Part shown: piece by piece, positions 48,290 through 60,124 of the stretch | Layout: each line of letters begins with the position of its first letter | How positions within the stretch are numbered: position 1 is the stretch's first letter | Source of the DNA: Lantana camara | Taxonomy: Eukaryota; Streptophyta; Magnoliopsida; Lamiales; Verbenaceae | DNA length: 64,000 nucleotides | Reading direction: 5' to 3' | Assembly (NCBI GenBank): GCA_037501455.1 | Contig: CM074862.1 | Location: forward strand, 86,947,501 to 87,011,500 | Notes under the pieces: model-generated | Databases searched by the model: none | What the model was told of the DNA's origin: nothing | Seen by the model: only the letters and a program-made list of their open reading frames with translations | Translations under genes and position numbers: made by a program

Positions 48290-49577
48290 CTACGAATGTT
48301 TCTTCTTTGTCTGGACCGGTGGCTTAAACTTGGTGTTATATGTCTTCTTCGTAGGGGTTCTTGTTGAAGACCTTGTTGCGGACTGTTGAGTGGTAGCCAT
48401 ATGAGTTGATAAAGATGTGATTGCCCTCCTCCTTGGTGTTCGTTTTGTAGCTGCTTGGGTTATTGATCTTTGACTTGCAATAGTTGATACCTCTTGTTGT
48501 GAGTGAAGTGCAACTGCACTTCTTGTCATTCTTCATGTTGGGGTGCGGTGTTCCAACATTGCTTGTAGTTACACCTTTGCTTGTACTTGCATAATTCCTT
48601 GTAGTTGCGGTTTTATTTTTGACCTAATAACAATAAATAGCACAGGTATCAAAGGCTGTAATTAAAAGAATGCAAGGGCTGAACAAAGGTGTTAGCCTTA
48701 CAGTTTTTGATTTGTCAATTGGTGGTGGGACTTCAAGTCGCTCTGGCAGGTTTTGATTTTTGGGGTTTTGTTTGCATCCCCGTTTATTGTGACCTGGCAC
48801 ACCACACAACTTGCATTTCATCACCAAACCTTGCTTCCCAAGTCTTCCTACAGATTGACCAGTGCTATTGGGCTTTGTTTTGTTCTTTTTGGCAATTTCA
48901 TGTTCAGCTCTTTTCCATTTTTGTAGCTTTGGTCTACCAGGAAGATTTTCTTTTACAGGTGGATATATCTTCTTCAACATCCTTGGCCAATCATCAGGCC
49001 CATTTAATGGCACCATAAGATGACTATATACTCTCATGAAAGTGTCTTTGTGGTAATATTCATCCACATAATCCTCAGGTTTTTTGTACATATGCCATAT
49101 GGCTGAAATAACATGTTGACACGGAATTCCAGATAACTGCCATCTCCTACATCCACAGGTTTTATCTGACAAATGAACCTTTACTTTATCCCCAAAACAT
49201 CCCTGAATCTCAAACTGAACACGACCATTCCAGAAGGGAATATAATCCATACTCTTCTTATTTTCCTCTAATACTTTCTGAATATTAGGGCAGATGTCGT
49301 ATTTGTGGGAATTCATTTTATCCCTCTTGACATATATTCTTTTCATGAGAGTCATTCTAATACTCTCCAACATGTCAATAATCGGCATACTTCTAGCTTT
49401 AACAATAATAGCATTAAAACTCTCAAATAAGTTGTTTAAGAGTAAATCACATTTAGAAACACACCTGAAGTAAGCCTTGGACCAGTGGGCAGCTGGCCTC
49501 TTTGCAAGCCATTTGAATGCTTCCAAATCTCTTTCTCTAAGCTCTTTGAAGATAGCCTCAAGTTCACTGATCCTGGT
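48290..49577 (-). pseudogene. MURA-type (Mutator-like) transposase, C-terminal half
   Basis: Minus-strand exon 49577-48702 encodes the end of the catalytic region (AHWSKAYFRCVSKCDLLLNN, FNAIIVKARSMPIIDMLE), then a SWIM zinc finger (CGCRRWQLSGIPCQHVISAI, pattern CxC...CxH) and a CCHC zinc knuckle (CKLCGVPGHNKRGC). A 78-bp intron (48701-48624, donor ACT/GTAAGG, acceptor TTATTAG) leads to a last exon at 48623-48290 rich in Ser, Thr, Lys and Arg. In that exon the spliced frame stops at 48336, while a neighbouring frame runs on to 48290, so a one-base shift is likely. The N-terminal part with the first catalytic residues is cut off by an LTR at 49578. The family moves Mutator elements; this copy is broken. 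Confidence 0.85.
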
Positions 49578-51528
49578 TGTAGCACCCCTATACGTAAAGA
49601 TGCCACACCCCGCACTATAGGTCGATCCACATACGAAATGGGCAATCCGTACATGAACTAACCTATAGCGAACGGGTGACAAATAAAAGAAATAAGCTAG
49701 CTAGGTGGGACTATACCCCTAAGTATTACAAAACCAAGACATAAAAGTCGAAAGCGGAAGCATTATATCATTAATACATATAGGTACCATATTTTTATCC
49801 AGAAGCATCGATACTAATAGATACCAACATGAATCAATACATTATTATCTTTCCTAATATACATACAAAAGTCTCCAAATACTACCAATAATCATGATAC
49901 ACTAACCCCGAAATATCAAGAACAATAACATGAAAGTGTATGAAGTGCTAGACTCAGCTGGACGACATGACACGACTCTGACTCCCGCCTAGCACACGAC
50001 CGCGAAAACCTGAAAGGTGGGGCGTCAATCCATAGAAGACTAAGTGAGGGGCATAAATATATTAGCGCAATTAACATGCAAGTTATAACCTTGGGTAAGG
50101 TTTTATAATTAAGGTAAGATACGTTCAAAATAACATAGAACTCGCCCGAGATTACAACTACCAATATTAAGTACTTTGATCGATTTCATGCATTCAATAC
50201 GTGCAATACGTGGCCTGGCGAGTGAGAGCAATCTCCAACCTTACTCCGACTGTGTACAAGACATGCTTGCTTAATCATTTAATAGGTGATCATGCAATTT
50301 AGCTATCGTGCTGTCGTGCAGGTGTATTCAGGCAAGATAATCAATACGTGCAATCATGACAATAACCAGAGGACAATCCGTGGTGTCGGACCCGTCCACA
50401 GTCTCCTTCTTCCTCCGGTGATGGTGGGATTGCAAGGCCCCACCATCCAATCTCAATGGGCAGAGGGTACATGAATCCCTAAGCCCGAAACTCCTTCCTC
50501 CACTAATCTCCTAGCGGCTAGCGGATTCAGGGGTCATCCCAATGTGGTGAGGATAGCATTCGAGTTACCCGTCAGCCTATGCTTTCCCGGTTGGCTCAAA
50601 TCACTATCCTCGGGCCCAATTTGACATGCTTTACTCGCCAAAACACGATCAATCAATCAATCACGATACATGACTTTCTTTTCATGAACATGGCTTGCGT
50701 GCAATTATGTATATGTTTAGAAATCATTATAAATAAGTATATATATACCTTTTGGCTTGAGATCCACATAATGGTTATACGGGTTCTGTTTAACTAATAA
50801 TTAAACCCCACCTTTACCGACAAAAGACGAGTAGTATACGGTCTACGGGCTTGCTCCCCGTCCCGGTGAAGCTGGTCTGTGAAAGATAGACGTGTACACG
50901 TGAGACATGACTCTAAATGTACCAGATATGACGAAAGGCGAAAATGCGACAAGATGACATGCAATATACAATGTGGCATGAAAATATCTTGTTTTAGCAT
51001 ATATTCAATCATATAATAGCATTTGGGGTAAAAGAATACATTGGGTTAAAATCCCAAATATCACATTTTATGCAGTAGGTTTTGTTCTGTCAACGAGGTG
51101 GGAACGGCCGTTCTAGTCCTCAGTGTAAACTGGGAAGTGCCGTTCCCATAGCCCCAAGAAAACATCCCTGCGCTTTTATTTTTAAAAGGCGACTTATGCT
51201 GGGAATGGCCCTTCCGACTCGCAGGCCAAAATGGGAACGGCCGTTCCCATGCGCGCACCGTCTTTGAATTCAAAGGAGTGGGAATGGTCGTTCCCATAAT
51301 GAACTGGGGACGGGAAGGGCCGTTCCCGCTCCTCTGCAAGTGCAGAAACAGAGCAGAACAGGGGAGGCTTTCGGGACAAATTCAACCACCTCAAAACTTC
51401 ATCAAATAAATATTAAAATGCATGAATTCTGGAAACAAGCATGTTTACATGATTAAGATACAATAGAACTCCATATAAATACTTAAATTACTCAAGAACA
51501 CCAAGAATTTCGACTTTCATGTTCATAC
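49578..51528 (-). mobile_element. long LTR, minus strand, cut by a Copia insertion
   Basis: It starts TGTAGCACCCCTATACG and follows the solo LTR 2079-5170 along its length, including CGCCTAGCACACGACCGCG, AGACTAAGTGAGGGGC, CGAGTTACCCGTCAGCC and the palindrome array. It interrupts the transposase at 49577. Its head lies beyond the Copia element inserted at 51529, outside the window, so whether it is solo or part of a full element is unknown. Short frames inside are unsupported. Confidence 0.7.
51100..51327 (-). repeat. array of six 16-bp palindromes (GGGAACGGCCGTTCCC type)
   Basis: Copies start at 51100, 51132, 51201, 51233, 51280 and 51312: steps 32, 69, 32, 47, 32, the same as in 4014-4241. 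The copy at 51233 is perfect; the others have one to three changes. Confidence 0.85.
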
Positions 51529-51916
51529 TGTTGGAAAACACGAATCAGAAAGCAGCGGAATTTAAAAAATTTTCCCAACAAAAGGACCTAGGACTCGCAA
51601 TCGTGTAACCAAATTAGTAGAGATAGAAAACTTACTTTTTTTTAATTCTTTCTTGAAGCGTTTCAAGCCACCCAAGAACGCTCTTCTCGCGGCTTGATCC
51701 CCTCTCCTTGGTAAAGCTCGAATCTTCAAACTTCTAACTTGACGTCTCTAGAGAAAGTCCACCAACTTGATCACAATCTAACTAGTAAGGATGCTAGTTC
51801 TCTAGTTAGTGTTTAGGCTTCACCTAGGGTTTTATTTAATCATGGAGAAAGGAAGGTGTTCAACACATGAACCAAAAGAATTGTCAATTAGCTCTAAAGG
51901 GGAGCATGAGCTCCCC

Positions 51917-51924
51917 TATATATA
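51917..51924 (-). promoter_or_regulatory. TATA box of the Copia 3' LTR
   Basis: TATATATA within CTCCCCTATATATAGG, conserved in all three LTRs of this family seen here. It is palindromic, so direction is taken from the element. Confidence 0.5.
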
Positions 51925-52251
51925 GGAAAGGGAAGGGGCGGCCGAACCTAGTCCTTATGGACTAAGGATTTGGTCCCTCTCTCCTATTAGTTGATCATCA
52001 AGTAATTTTGACTTTGACTTTGAACTCTAATTCAAATCAACTTTCAAGAGAGCTAAAAATATCCAAACTCTTTTTGGATAATTTTATACTTTATTTATTT
52101 AAAATAAAGAACTTATTTTATCTAATTAATTAACTAGATTATTTTCTCCAAAATAAGACTTTCTTTTTAATTCAAAATTAAACCAAAGTCTATTAAATAA
52201 TTAACAAATTAATTATTTAATATATATACAATATATATATATATATATAAT

Positions 52252-52316
52252 CACGTGAGACACGTGTCACAATGACACGTGTCACTCACGTGACCCACAC
52301 GTGTGAATCACACGTG
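52252..52316 (-). promoter_or_regulatory. six-fold G-box (CACGTG) cluster in Copia U3
   Basis: CACGTG at 52252, 52261, 52276, 52287, 52298 and 52311, several in the ACACGTGTC context of ABA-responsive elements. The cluster lies 330-400 bp upstream of the TATA box in the element's direction. G-boxes bind bZIP (ABF, HY5) and bHLH (PIF) factors in plants, so stress, ABA or light responsiveness is inferred. Confidence 0.65.
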
Positions 52317-53464
52317 TGGAACCCTCTAGGCTCGATTAACTCGTTTAATCATTTTAAAGCCTCAACTCATGTAACCAAGTTGTTGTGAGTGACCCTCTAG
52401 GTTCTCAATTCAATTAGCAGTGACCCCAATTAATTAATTCACTAATTAATTAATCAGTCCACAGATTAAACGACCATAGTCTAGCAACAGGTGTTTAACC
52501 CCTAGCTGAATTGGAATGTTCGGATTCGACAGAACCTTTAAGTCATTGATTCATGTGAGATACAATCCTCCTACTTACTATCTCTCAACCAAGATCTAGG
52601 GTAAGGGAATAATCAGAACCCTAATAATCAGGTCATAAAGCTAAGTGCATTTCATATCCATTTGATCTCAATCCAAGAAACCCTTTTCTTGATGTCTTGA
52701 TCTACTGCCTTGGCCAAGGACTCCATATGGCATATGAATGACTTACACAATAAGAGATCACCTTGCAAATGCAAATGTAGGTCCTTTCTTGATTCTCATT
52801 CACTTTCATGAATCACTTGTGCAGCCCCAGCATAAGCCTTGAATCAGTTGTCTAAGGCGACACCCTTTAAAGATTATACCTAAGACTACAGAGTTAACTC
52901 ATAAAGTGACAAGGAACCTCAAGTCTAAAGATCAATTAATCACATCAATGACTCGTGAGATATTTCCTAATCTAGAAGTTTCTATTTCCCGAAATAGAAA
53001 CTTCCTTTCCCATTTAGGAATCTTCTCACACGGGGCACCTCAGTGAACTTACTTATTAAAGTACGCACCCTCATGTATCACGCACGTATCAACTATACAC
53101 TTTGCACCTCCATCAAACAAGGTGGTCCTTCTTAAGGGCGTGATCCCACAAGCAAGCCTTAGAGGAGTCAGGTTGACACTCCCACATTCTGTAGGACTCA
53201 TCGGCTTGGAGTAATTTACTAATCATGACTTATGTGAGATAGGGCTCGTTTCATGAACCATTTCACCTAAATGGTAGAGTCCTAAAGTCATCAGGATTAG
53301 GGGAGTTTGTATACATGCACAGATAAAGTAAACGCATACCAAACAAGAGCATATAAAGAAGTGTTGCCTCAATTCATTATTTCATTCAAAGATTGTCTGT
53401 GATTACAATAAGGAAAAGCACAAAGCAGATATACAATCGGCTTTCTAGGGCACTATTCCTAACA

Positions 53465-53480
53465 ATCTCCCACTTGCCCG
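53465..53480 (-). other. polypurine tract of the Copia element
   Basis: Minus strand CGGGCAAGTGGGAGAT, between the pol stop codon (53481-53483) and the 3' LTR. It primes plus-strand synthesis. Confidence 0.8.
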
Positions 53481-56400
53481 TCAAAGCCATTCTAAAGCTA
53501 CTCTAAGTCCCATCTTCTGAAGATGACCTTGGAAAGCTTCTCGACTAAGGGGTTTAGTAAGTGGATCTGCCACGTTCTCTGCTGATGTGACCCTCTCAAT
53601 TTGCACATCTCCTCTTTTGATAATATCACGGATTAGGTGATACTTCCTCATAATGTGCTTGGTCCGTTGGTGAGATCTTGGTTCTCTTGCTTGAGCAACC
53701 GCCCCAGTGTTGTCACAAAACACGGTAATGGGGTCTTTCATGCTAGGAACAACATTCAACTCTTGAATGAAGTTTCTAATCCAAACACCTTCCTTAGATG
53801 CATCATTTGCAGCTAAGTATTCGGCCTCAGTGGTCGAATCTGCAGTGGTAGTTTGCTTGGAACTCTTCCAACTCACTGCTCCGCCGTTTAGGCAGAAAAT
53901 GTGTCCTGACATTGACTTAAAATCATCTAAGTCTGATGCAAAGCTTGCATCGCAGTATCCTTCGACAGTAAGATCTTTCTGACCTCCGTAAACCAAGAAT
54001 AAATCTTTAGTACTTTTCAAGTATTTAAGAATATTCTTCACGGCAGCCCAGTGACCATCTCCAGGGTCAGATTGGAAACGACTTGTTACACTAAGTGCAT
54101 AAGCCACATCCTGTCGAGTACATAACATTGCATACATTATGCTACCTATTGCTGATGCATAAGGTGTATGAGTCATTCTTTCCTTCTCAAGGTTAGTTTT
54201 AGGACACATCTTCTTTGAAAGACATGTTCCTACGCTCATAGGAAGGTTCTTAACCTTTGCTGACTCCATATTGAATCTCTTCAATACTTTGTCAATGTAC
54301 ATCGACTGTGATAGACCTATTAACCTTCTAGATCTATCTCTATAGATTTTAATTCCAAGGATATAGGACGCATCACCAAGATCTTTCATCTCGAATTGGT
54401 TCGATAACCATAACTTAGTCACTTTCATGTCATCCTTCGAATTCCCAATAAGAAGGATGTCATCAACATAAAGTACTAAGAATTGTACTGAGGTCTCCAA
54501 TTCCTTTCTATACACACAGGACTCATTCGAAATTTGAATGACGCCAAATGCTTTGACTGATTCATCAAATCGAATGTTCCAATTCCTAGAAGCCTGTTTC
54601 AATCCATAGATTGATCTTTGGAGTTTGTAAACCTTTTGCTCACTCCCACTGAATGTGAAATCTATGGGTTGCTCCATATAAATGTCTTTGTCAATGTCAC
54701 CATTGAGAAAGGCAGTTTTCACATCCATTTGCCATATCTCATAGTCATAATATGCAGCAATGGCAATCATGATCCGAATAGACTTTTGCATTGCAACTGG
54801 CGAAAAGGTTTCATCAAAGTCCACGCCGGGTCTTTGAGTGAATCCTTTTGCAACCAGTCTTGCTTTATTGGCTGCAATGCTTCCATCAACTCCAAGCTTT
54901 CTCTTAAAGATCCATTTGCAACCTATGGGTTTGACCCCATCAGGCAAATCTATCAAGGTCCAAACTTGGTTGGAGTTCATGGAGTCCATTTCGGATTTCA
55001 TGGCTTCTATCCACTGTTCAGAGTCAGAATCTGAAAGTGCCTCCTCATATGTTAAAGGATCATTATCCTTTTGAGAGATTTCATGGAAGAATCCATACCA
55101 TCTCTCCGGCTGTCTAGGAGTGCGTTCAGAACGCCTTAGAGGAGGATTTTCATGTTTATCGAAATTCGTGATTGGTTGTATTTGATCAGAAGGGGACGTT
55201 TCTTCAGTGGGTGGTGTGGGGTCACTTTGTACTTCTTCTAATTCTATGATCTTGCCTTTCTTTTCTTTAAGGAACGGTTCCTCAAGAAAAGTGGCATTTC
55301 TGGAAACAAACACCTTTTGCTCAGATTGATCATAGAAGTAGTATCCTATGGATTCCTTAGGATAACCTACAATGTAGCATAAGTTAGAACGAGATTCTAA
55401 CTTATCTCCCACTGTCCTCTTCACGTAAGCAGGGCAACCCCAAATTCTTAAGTAAGAATAACTAGGGATTTTACCATGCCACATTTCATAGGGCGTTTTA
55501 GGGACTGACTTAAAGGGAACTAGATTCAAAATTTTTGCTGCACTTTCTAGGGCATAACCCCAGAAAGAAGGTGGTAAGTCAGTGAAACTCATCATGGAAC
55601 GAACTATATCAAGTAGGGTTCGATTCCTTCCCTCAGAAACTCCATTAGGCTGAGGAGTTCCCGGAGGAGTCTACTGAGAGATAATCCCATTATCTCTGAC
55701 ATGATTAAGGAATTCTTCACTAAGATACTTGCCTCCTCGATCAGATCAAAGTGCTTTGATCTTTTGACCAGTTTAGTTCTCAACCTCCTTTTGAAATTCT
55801 AAGAATTTCTCAAAAGCTTCAGATTTATACTTCATTAAGTATACATAACCATACCGACTAAAGTCATCAGTAAAGGTTATGAAATACTGATGATTGTTTC
55901 TAGTGCTTACACTAAGCGGTCCACAAACATCAGTATGGATCAAATCCAAAACCTTAGTGGCACGTTCCACAGTTCCTTTAAAAGGGACTTTGGACATTTT
56001 TCCTTTGAGACAGGATTCGCAAGAAGTTAACTCCTTAAGATCATTTTCAGAGAATGATCCTAAAGTGTTTATCTTGCTAATTCTGTTCTTGGAAATGTGT
56101 CCTAATCTAGCATGCCATAAGGGAGCTGAAACTTTGTCATCTCTCTTACACTCCGTTTCTCGTTGTATATTCATAATATTGATATTTTGAGTTAGGTAAA
56201 GTCCATTACTTAGAGTACCGATGTGAACGGAAGAGTTGTTCCGTTTGATAAAATATTTACCATTCTTAATATAAGTTTTATAACCTTCACAATCTAATAT
56301 TGGAACTGAAATTATATTACGAATAATGCTCGGTACATAAAGGACTTTATTCAAGACTAACTCAAAACTACCTAAATCTAATCTAATTGTGCCTAAAGCT

Positions 56401-57401
56401 CGAGCTTCAACGTTTGAGCCATCGCCGATCTTCAAGACACATTCTCCTTCTTTGAGTTGTTGGACTTCACTTAGCATCTGTACATCATTACAGATATGAG
56501 TTCCAAAACCGGTATCAAGTACCCAAGAACTAGAATTAATAGAAAGATTTACTTCAACGAGAAAGATACCTTTCTTTAGAGTACCGTTGTACTCTGGGTA
56601 GTTTCTCCTCCAATGTCCCGATTTGCCACAATGGAAGCAAACATCCTCTTTCTGATCACGCTTCTTCTTTTGGGCCTTCCCCTTCGAAATGCCACCAGTG
56701 GGTGTAAGGGGTTTCTTCTTCTTCTTTTGGGCTTTCTTGCCCTTACCTTTAGAAGGCCCAGAAGAGGAAGATGGAGCATTCACCATCAAAACCTTATTGT
56801 CCTTCTTGATTGTGCTTTCAACAGTCACAAACTGACTAATCAGCTCAGCTATAGTAGCACCAGCATGATTCATGTTGAAGTTAAGCACAAATGGGTTGAA
56901 TGATGGTGGGAGCGAAGCCAACAACAAATCCAATGAAAGCTCATCTTTCAGTGGCATGTCCATGGAAGCAAGTTTCTCAGTAAGGGCAAGAAACTTGAGT
57001 CCATATTCATGGACACTTGAACCTTCCCTCATTCTGAAGTGGAACAATTCCTTTGAAGTGTTATACCTTGTAACACGTTCATGAGGGCGGTAAAGTTGCT
57101 CTAAGTGGTCGTAAATCTCCCAAGCAAATTCCATGGCCTCATGTTGCCTTTGCAAGTCCGGAGACATGTTAGCCAACATAAGGCAACGGGCTTGGAGATT
57201 ATCATCCTTCCACTTCTGAATCGCATCCCGCTCGGCCCGAGTGGGAGCCTCCCCTTCGGGACTAGGCTCCCCTTCGAAGAGAACATAAGTTCTCTTCTCA
57301 GAATCTAAAATGATTTTTACATTCCTCAACCAATCAGAATAGTTGGGACCAGTCAACTTGTTTGACTCGAGGATAGATACAAGAGGGTTTTTGGTTGCCA
57401 T
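53481..57401 (-). pseudogene. Copia gag-pol polyprotein with three in-frame stops
   Basis: One frame of about 1306 codons from ATG 57401 to TGA 53481. Gag: 1-220, then a zinc knuckle (CFHCGKSGHWRRNY) near 260 whose last Cys is Tyr. Protease: LDTGFGTHIC near 300. Integrase: His-His-Cys-Cys finger (HARLGH...CESCLKGK) near 430-470, catalytic core starting DLIHTDVCGPLS and TDDFSRYGYVYLM. RT: KPIGCKWIFKRKLG, VDFDETFSPVAMQKS, and LYVDDILLIGN with both Asp present. RNase H: EGYCDASFASDLDD, TTEAEY. Three stops fall within the integrase: TAA 55773-55775, TGA 55746-55748 and TAG 55671-55673. The rest is open, so decay is recent. A downstream Met cannot make the full polyprotein. Confidence 0.92.
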
Positions 57402-57608
57402 TTCAAAACACGCAGAGAATCACAGAATCTACGACCTAAATGGTAAAACAGAGAACTAGTGAGCATGCTGAATTATAACGATATACAAAAGATAAGGTCT
57501 TTAATCTAATATAGCTCCCACTGTTTTTCAAAGATCTATAATTCCCAAAGATCTAAGAGGAACACGTTTCCCAATGGGTACTAAGATCCTAGGCATTTTA
57601 CCTCGAAT

Positions 57609-57928
57609 CCACGACTCGCGGACATTCTAAGTAAGAACCCTAGGTAGGTACAACTTACCAATTCTAACACCTTTAGAACTCTTAGCAATTATTTTTGCAT
57701 CACCTATCTTTCAATATGGACCCACGACTCGTGCGACATCCATATTTACTTAGGCGTTAAGCTAGACCCATGAATCATAAGATCATAATCAAAACTTAGT
57801 TCGAACGACCCACGACTCGCGGACATCGCCCTTGCTAAAATTGATCATGAAATATTGATCATTTAAAATGATCAATTAGGTAACTAAGAACTAATAGGCT
57901 CCACTAGCTATCCCACGACTCGCGGACA
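57609..57928 (-). repeat. four dispersed copies of a 17-bp word in the Copia leader
   Basis: CCCACGACTCGCGGACA at 57809-57825 and 57912-57928, CCACGACTCGCGGACA at 57609-57624 and a variant CCCACGACTCGTGCGACA at 57721-57738. On the transcript strand the word is TGTCCGCGAGTCGTGGG. Spacing is about 90-112 bp. The intervening sequence is not repeated. Confidence 0.7.
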
Positions 57929-59079
57929 ATAACTAGCTTCACTTACTAAACTTAAAACCTATTGATGGAATGCTAGGAATTTAATTCAAAATTTGCATCT
58001 CAAACTTAAATACCTATTTGTTCGAAATTAGCTTAATATTTAATGGGAATTTTCGAATCAACCGGAGAGTTGTCCGGTTCGACCTCACCAACATATATGT
58101 TATCCAATTTTATTTGTCTTGATTAATGCAAGTACACTTAAATGCATTTCAAACAAGCACATAAACAGATAACATGTCCTAGCATGATACTAACATGTAA
58201 TGATCATGGGTTCTACCTATCTTATGCGTGATATGTGGGACCCACTCCACAATCACAAGTTCTAACATACATGCCACATAAACAGTTTAAATCACATAAG
58301 GGAAAGCGGTAACAAAATACGAGCCCTATCTCTATTACATTTAACAATTGAGATTCCCCTCCCTAACATTTTGAGGGGTCTTCACTTATGGCCTCCTTGT
58401 TACTTGAATATGGTACATCTTACTCCATGGGTGCATTGTCTCCAAAATGAAAATAAAACCTCACCACCTATCTCTACTCTCAAATTACAATAAAAGGAAA
58501 AAGACATAAAGGAATAAGGCTCAATCTTCATATTGGCCTTAGACAATTACACGGGGCATACCCCGGCCTCAAAAACAGTAATATAGAAAGCCACATAATA
58601 AATCACATAACAGTACGCACATAAGTGAGGCTCCAACCTCAATTGAAAAACGCAACTATAGGGCTCCAACCCCAATTTAAACCATCCATGTGCATAAATT
58701 AAAACCATACATAAATCTAAACCCATGATCACCTAACATGCTATTTTGCAAGAATTTAAATTTAACCAATAAATTAAAATTCTCGCCTTAAGCTCTAATA
58801 GCTTAAAACACGACTTAGATGCAATTCTTGTTCAAGAGCCTTTTCTACAAAACCCGAAAAACAATGAACTAATAAAATTCCAATTAATTTCTGAAAATTA
58901 ATAATTTTATTCTTTCAATATTTTCATAAAATAAAGTTTGTAATTTTTCCAAAATTTAAATCGCTTAAAATTTTCAAAATCCCAATTTAAACAATTATTT
59001 CAAAAATAATTCAAATTTAATAAAACAAAATTTTACAGAAAAATTAAATCGGGATTTCAAGGACCGAAAACACGAAAAT

Positions 59080-59460
59080 ACGAAAATCGGGCCCGGAACC
59101 GCCCGGAACGAGCACCTGCTCGCCGCGCAGCGTCCCGTGCTAGGCGCGCGCGCCAGCCTCGCACGGTGCCGGCAGCGATGGCGCGCACGGTGCCGACAGC
59201 TCGCGCTGCCAGTCCGCGCGTGCTAGGCGCGCGCCCTACGCGCAACGTGCGCAGCTTGCTGCTGCTCACGTGCGGGCGATGCCGGGCGGGTACTCCCGCG
59301 CGGTTGCGGGAGCGTGCGGGCGGCTATCCCGCACGGTTACGGGACAGGCAAGCGGGCGGGCCTAGGCCCGGGCGGGAGGGCCTCCCGCACGGTTGCGTGA
59401 GGGCTGGGCGGCGGCGACGGGCCTGGGCATGCGACGTGCTAGCACGCCTAGGCTCGTCCT
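59080..59460 (-). repeat. GC-rich island with repeated hairpins in the Copia leader
   Basis: It contains GTGCTAGGCGCGCG twice (near 59137 and 59219) and three copies of a hairpin of the form CCCGCRCGGTTRCGGGA (near 59294, 59327 and 59384) with five-to-six-base stems. Composition is unlike the AT-rich flanks. I see no protein motif in any frame. Confidence 0.6.
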
Positions 59461-59722
59461 TTTCGTGTTCCGTTTCGTATTTTGGGTTTCTCCAAAACCC
59501 GGTTCAATCCAAAATTAGAAAAATACGATTTAAATAGAATTTAATCAAAACGTTTTTCAAAAACACAATTTAAGAAAACAGTTTCAGAAATTCAAGAAAA
59601 ATTACAGTTTCGTATTTCAGGCTTTCTAAAAGAACTCATGAATACCTAATTCGCATCTAAGCCTAAGAATTTCTACCAAATTCAGAATAATTGAGACGAA
59701 TCAGAAACACGATTAACGAGGT

Positions 59723-59735
59723 GGCTCTGATACCA
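59723..59735 (-). other. primer-binding site of the Copia element
   Basis: GGCTCTGATACCA reads TGGTATCAGAGCC on the minus strand, two bases from the 5' LTR: initiator Met-tRNA primer site. Confidence 0.92.
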
Positions 59736-60124
59736 CTTGTTGGAAAATACGAATCAGAAAGCAGCGGAATTTAAAAAATTTTCCCAACAAAAGGACCTAG
59801 GACTCGCAATCGTGTAACCAAATTCATACAGATAGAAAACTTACTTTTTTTTATTCTTTCTTGAAGCGTTTCAAGCCACCCAAGAACGCTCTTCTCGCGG
59901 CTTGATCCCCTCTCCTTGGTAAAGCTCGAATCTTCAAACTTCTAACTTGAAGTCTCTAGAGAAAGTCCACCAACTTGATCACAATCTAACTAGTAAGGAT
60001 GCTAGTTCTCTAGTTAGTGTTTAGGCTTAACCTAGGGTTTTATTTAATCTTGGAGAAAGGAAGGTGTTCAACACATGAACCAAAAGAATTGTCAATTAGC
60101 TCTAAAGGGGAGCATGAGCTCCCC

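Larger units (their letters stand above)
47150..49577. mobile_element. Mutator-like element segment carrying a GRF gene and a transposase remnant
   Basis: It starts near AGCGCTAATTATACAGACCC, a boundary zone rich in C-runs (GGTCCTTTGGGCCATTGGGC, TTTGCCCCCTAACC) of the type seen at Mutator-like ends. Inside, a plus-strand GRF zinc-finger gene and the minus-strand 3' half of a MURA transposase face each other tail to tail. 47880-48289 holds a short AT-rich repeat (GATGTAATTTAAGTAT words at 47900-48000) and no gene. It is cut at 49578 by an LTR; the rest, including the transposase N-terminus, lies outside the window. Confidence 0.65.
51529..53464 (-). repeat. 3' LTR of the near-intact Copia element
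   Basis: Complete, 1936 bp, from TGTTGGAAAACACG to CACTATTCCTAACA on the plus strand. On the minus strand U3 begins at 53464. It contains six G-boxes and a TATA box. Confidence 0.9.
57402..59722 (-). other. long untranslated leader of the Copia element
   Basis: 2.3 kb between the primer site and the gag ATG with no supported reading frame. It contains four copies of a CCCACGACTCGCGGACA word (57609-57928), an AT-rich stretch (57960-59050) and a strongly GC-rich island (59080-59460). Frames in that island are composition-driven. Confidence 0.7.

Noticed and set aside
59166..59537. 123-codon Arg/Gly/Ala-rich frame in the Copia leader
   Set aside because: High GC and repeats create long frames on both strands; no domain and no conservation to point to.
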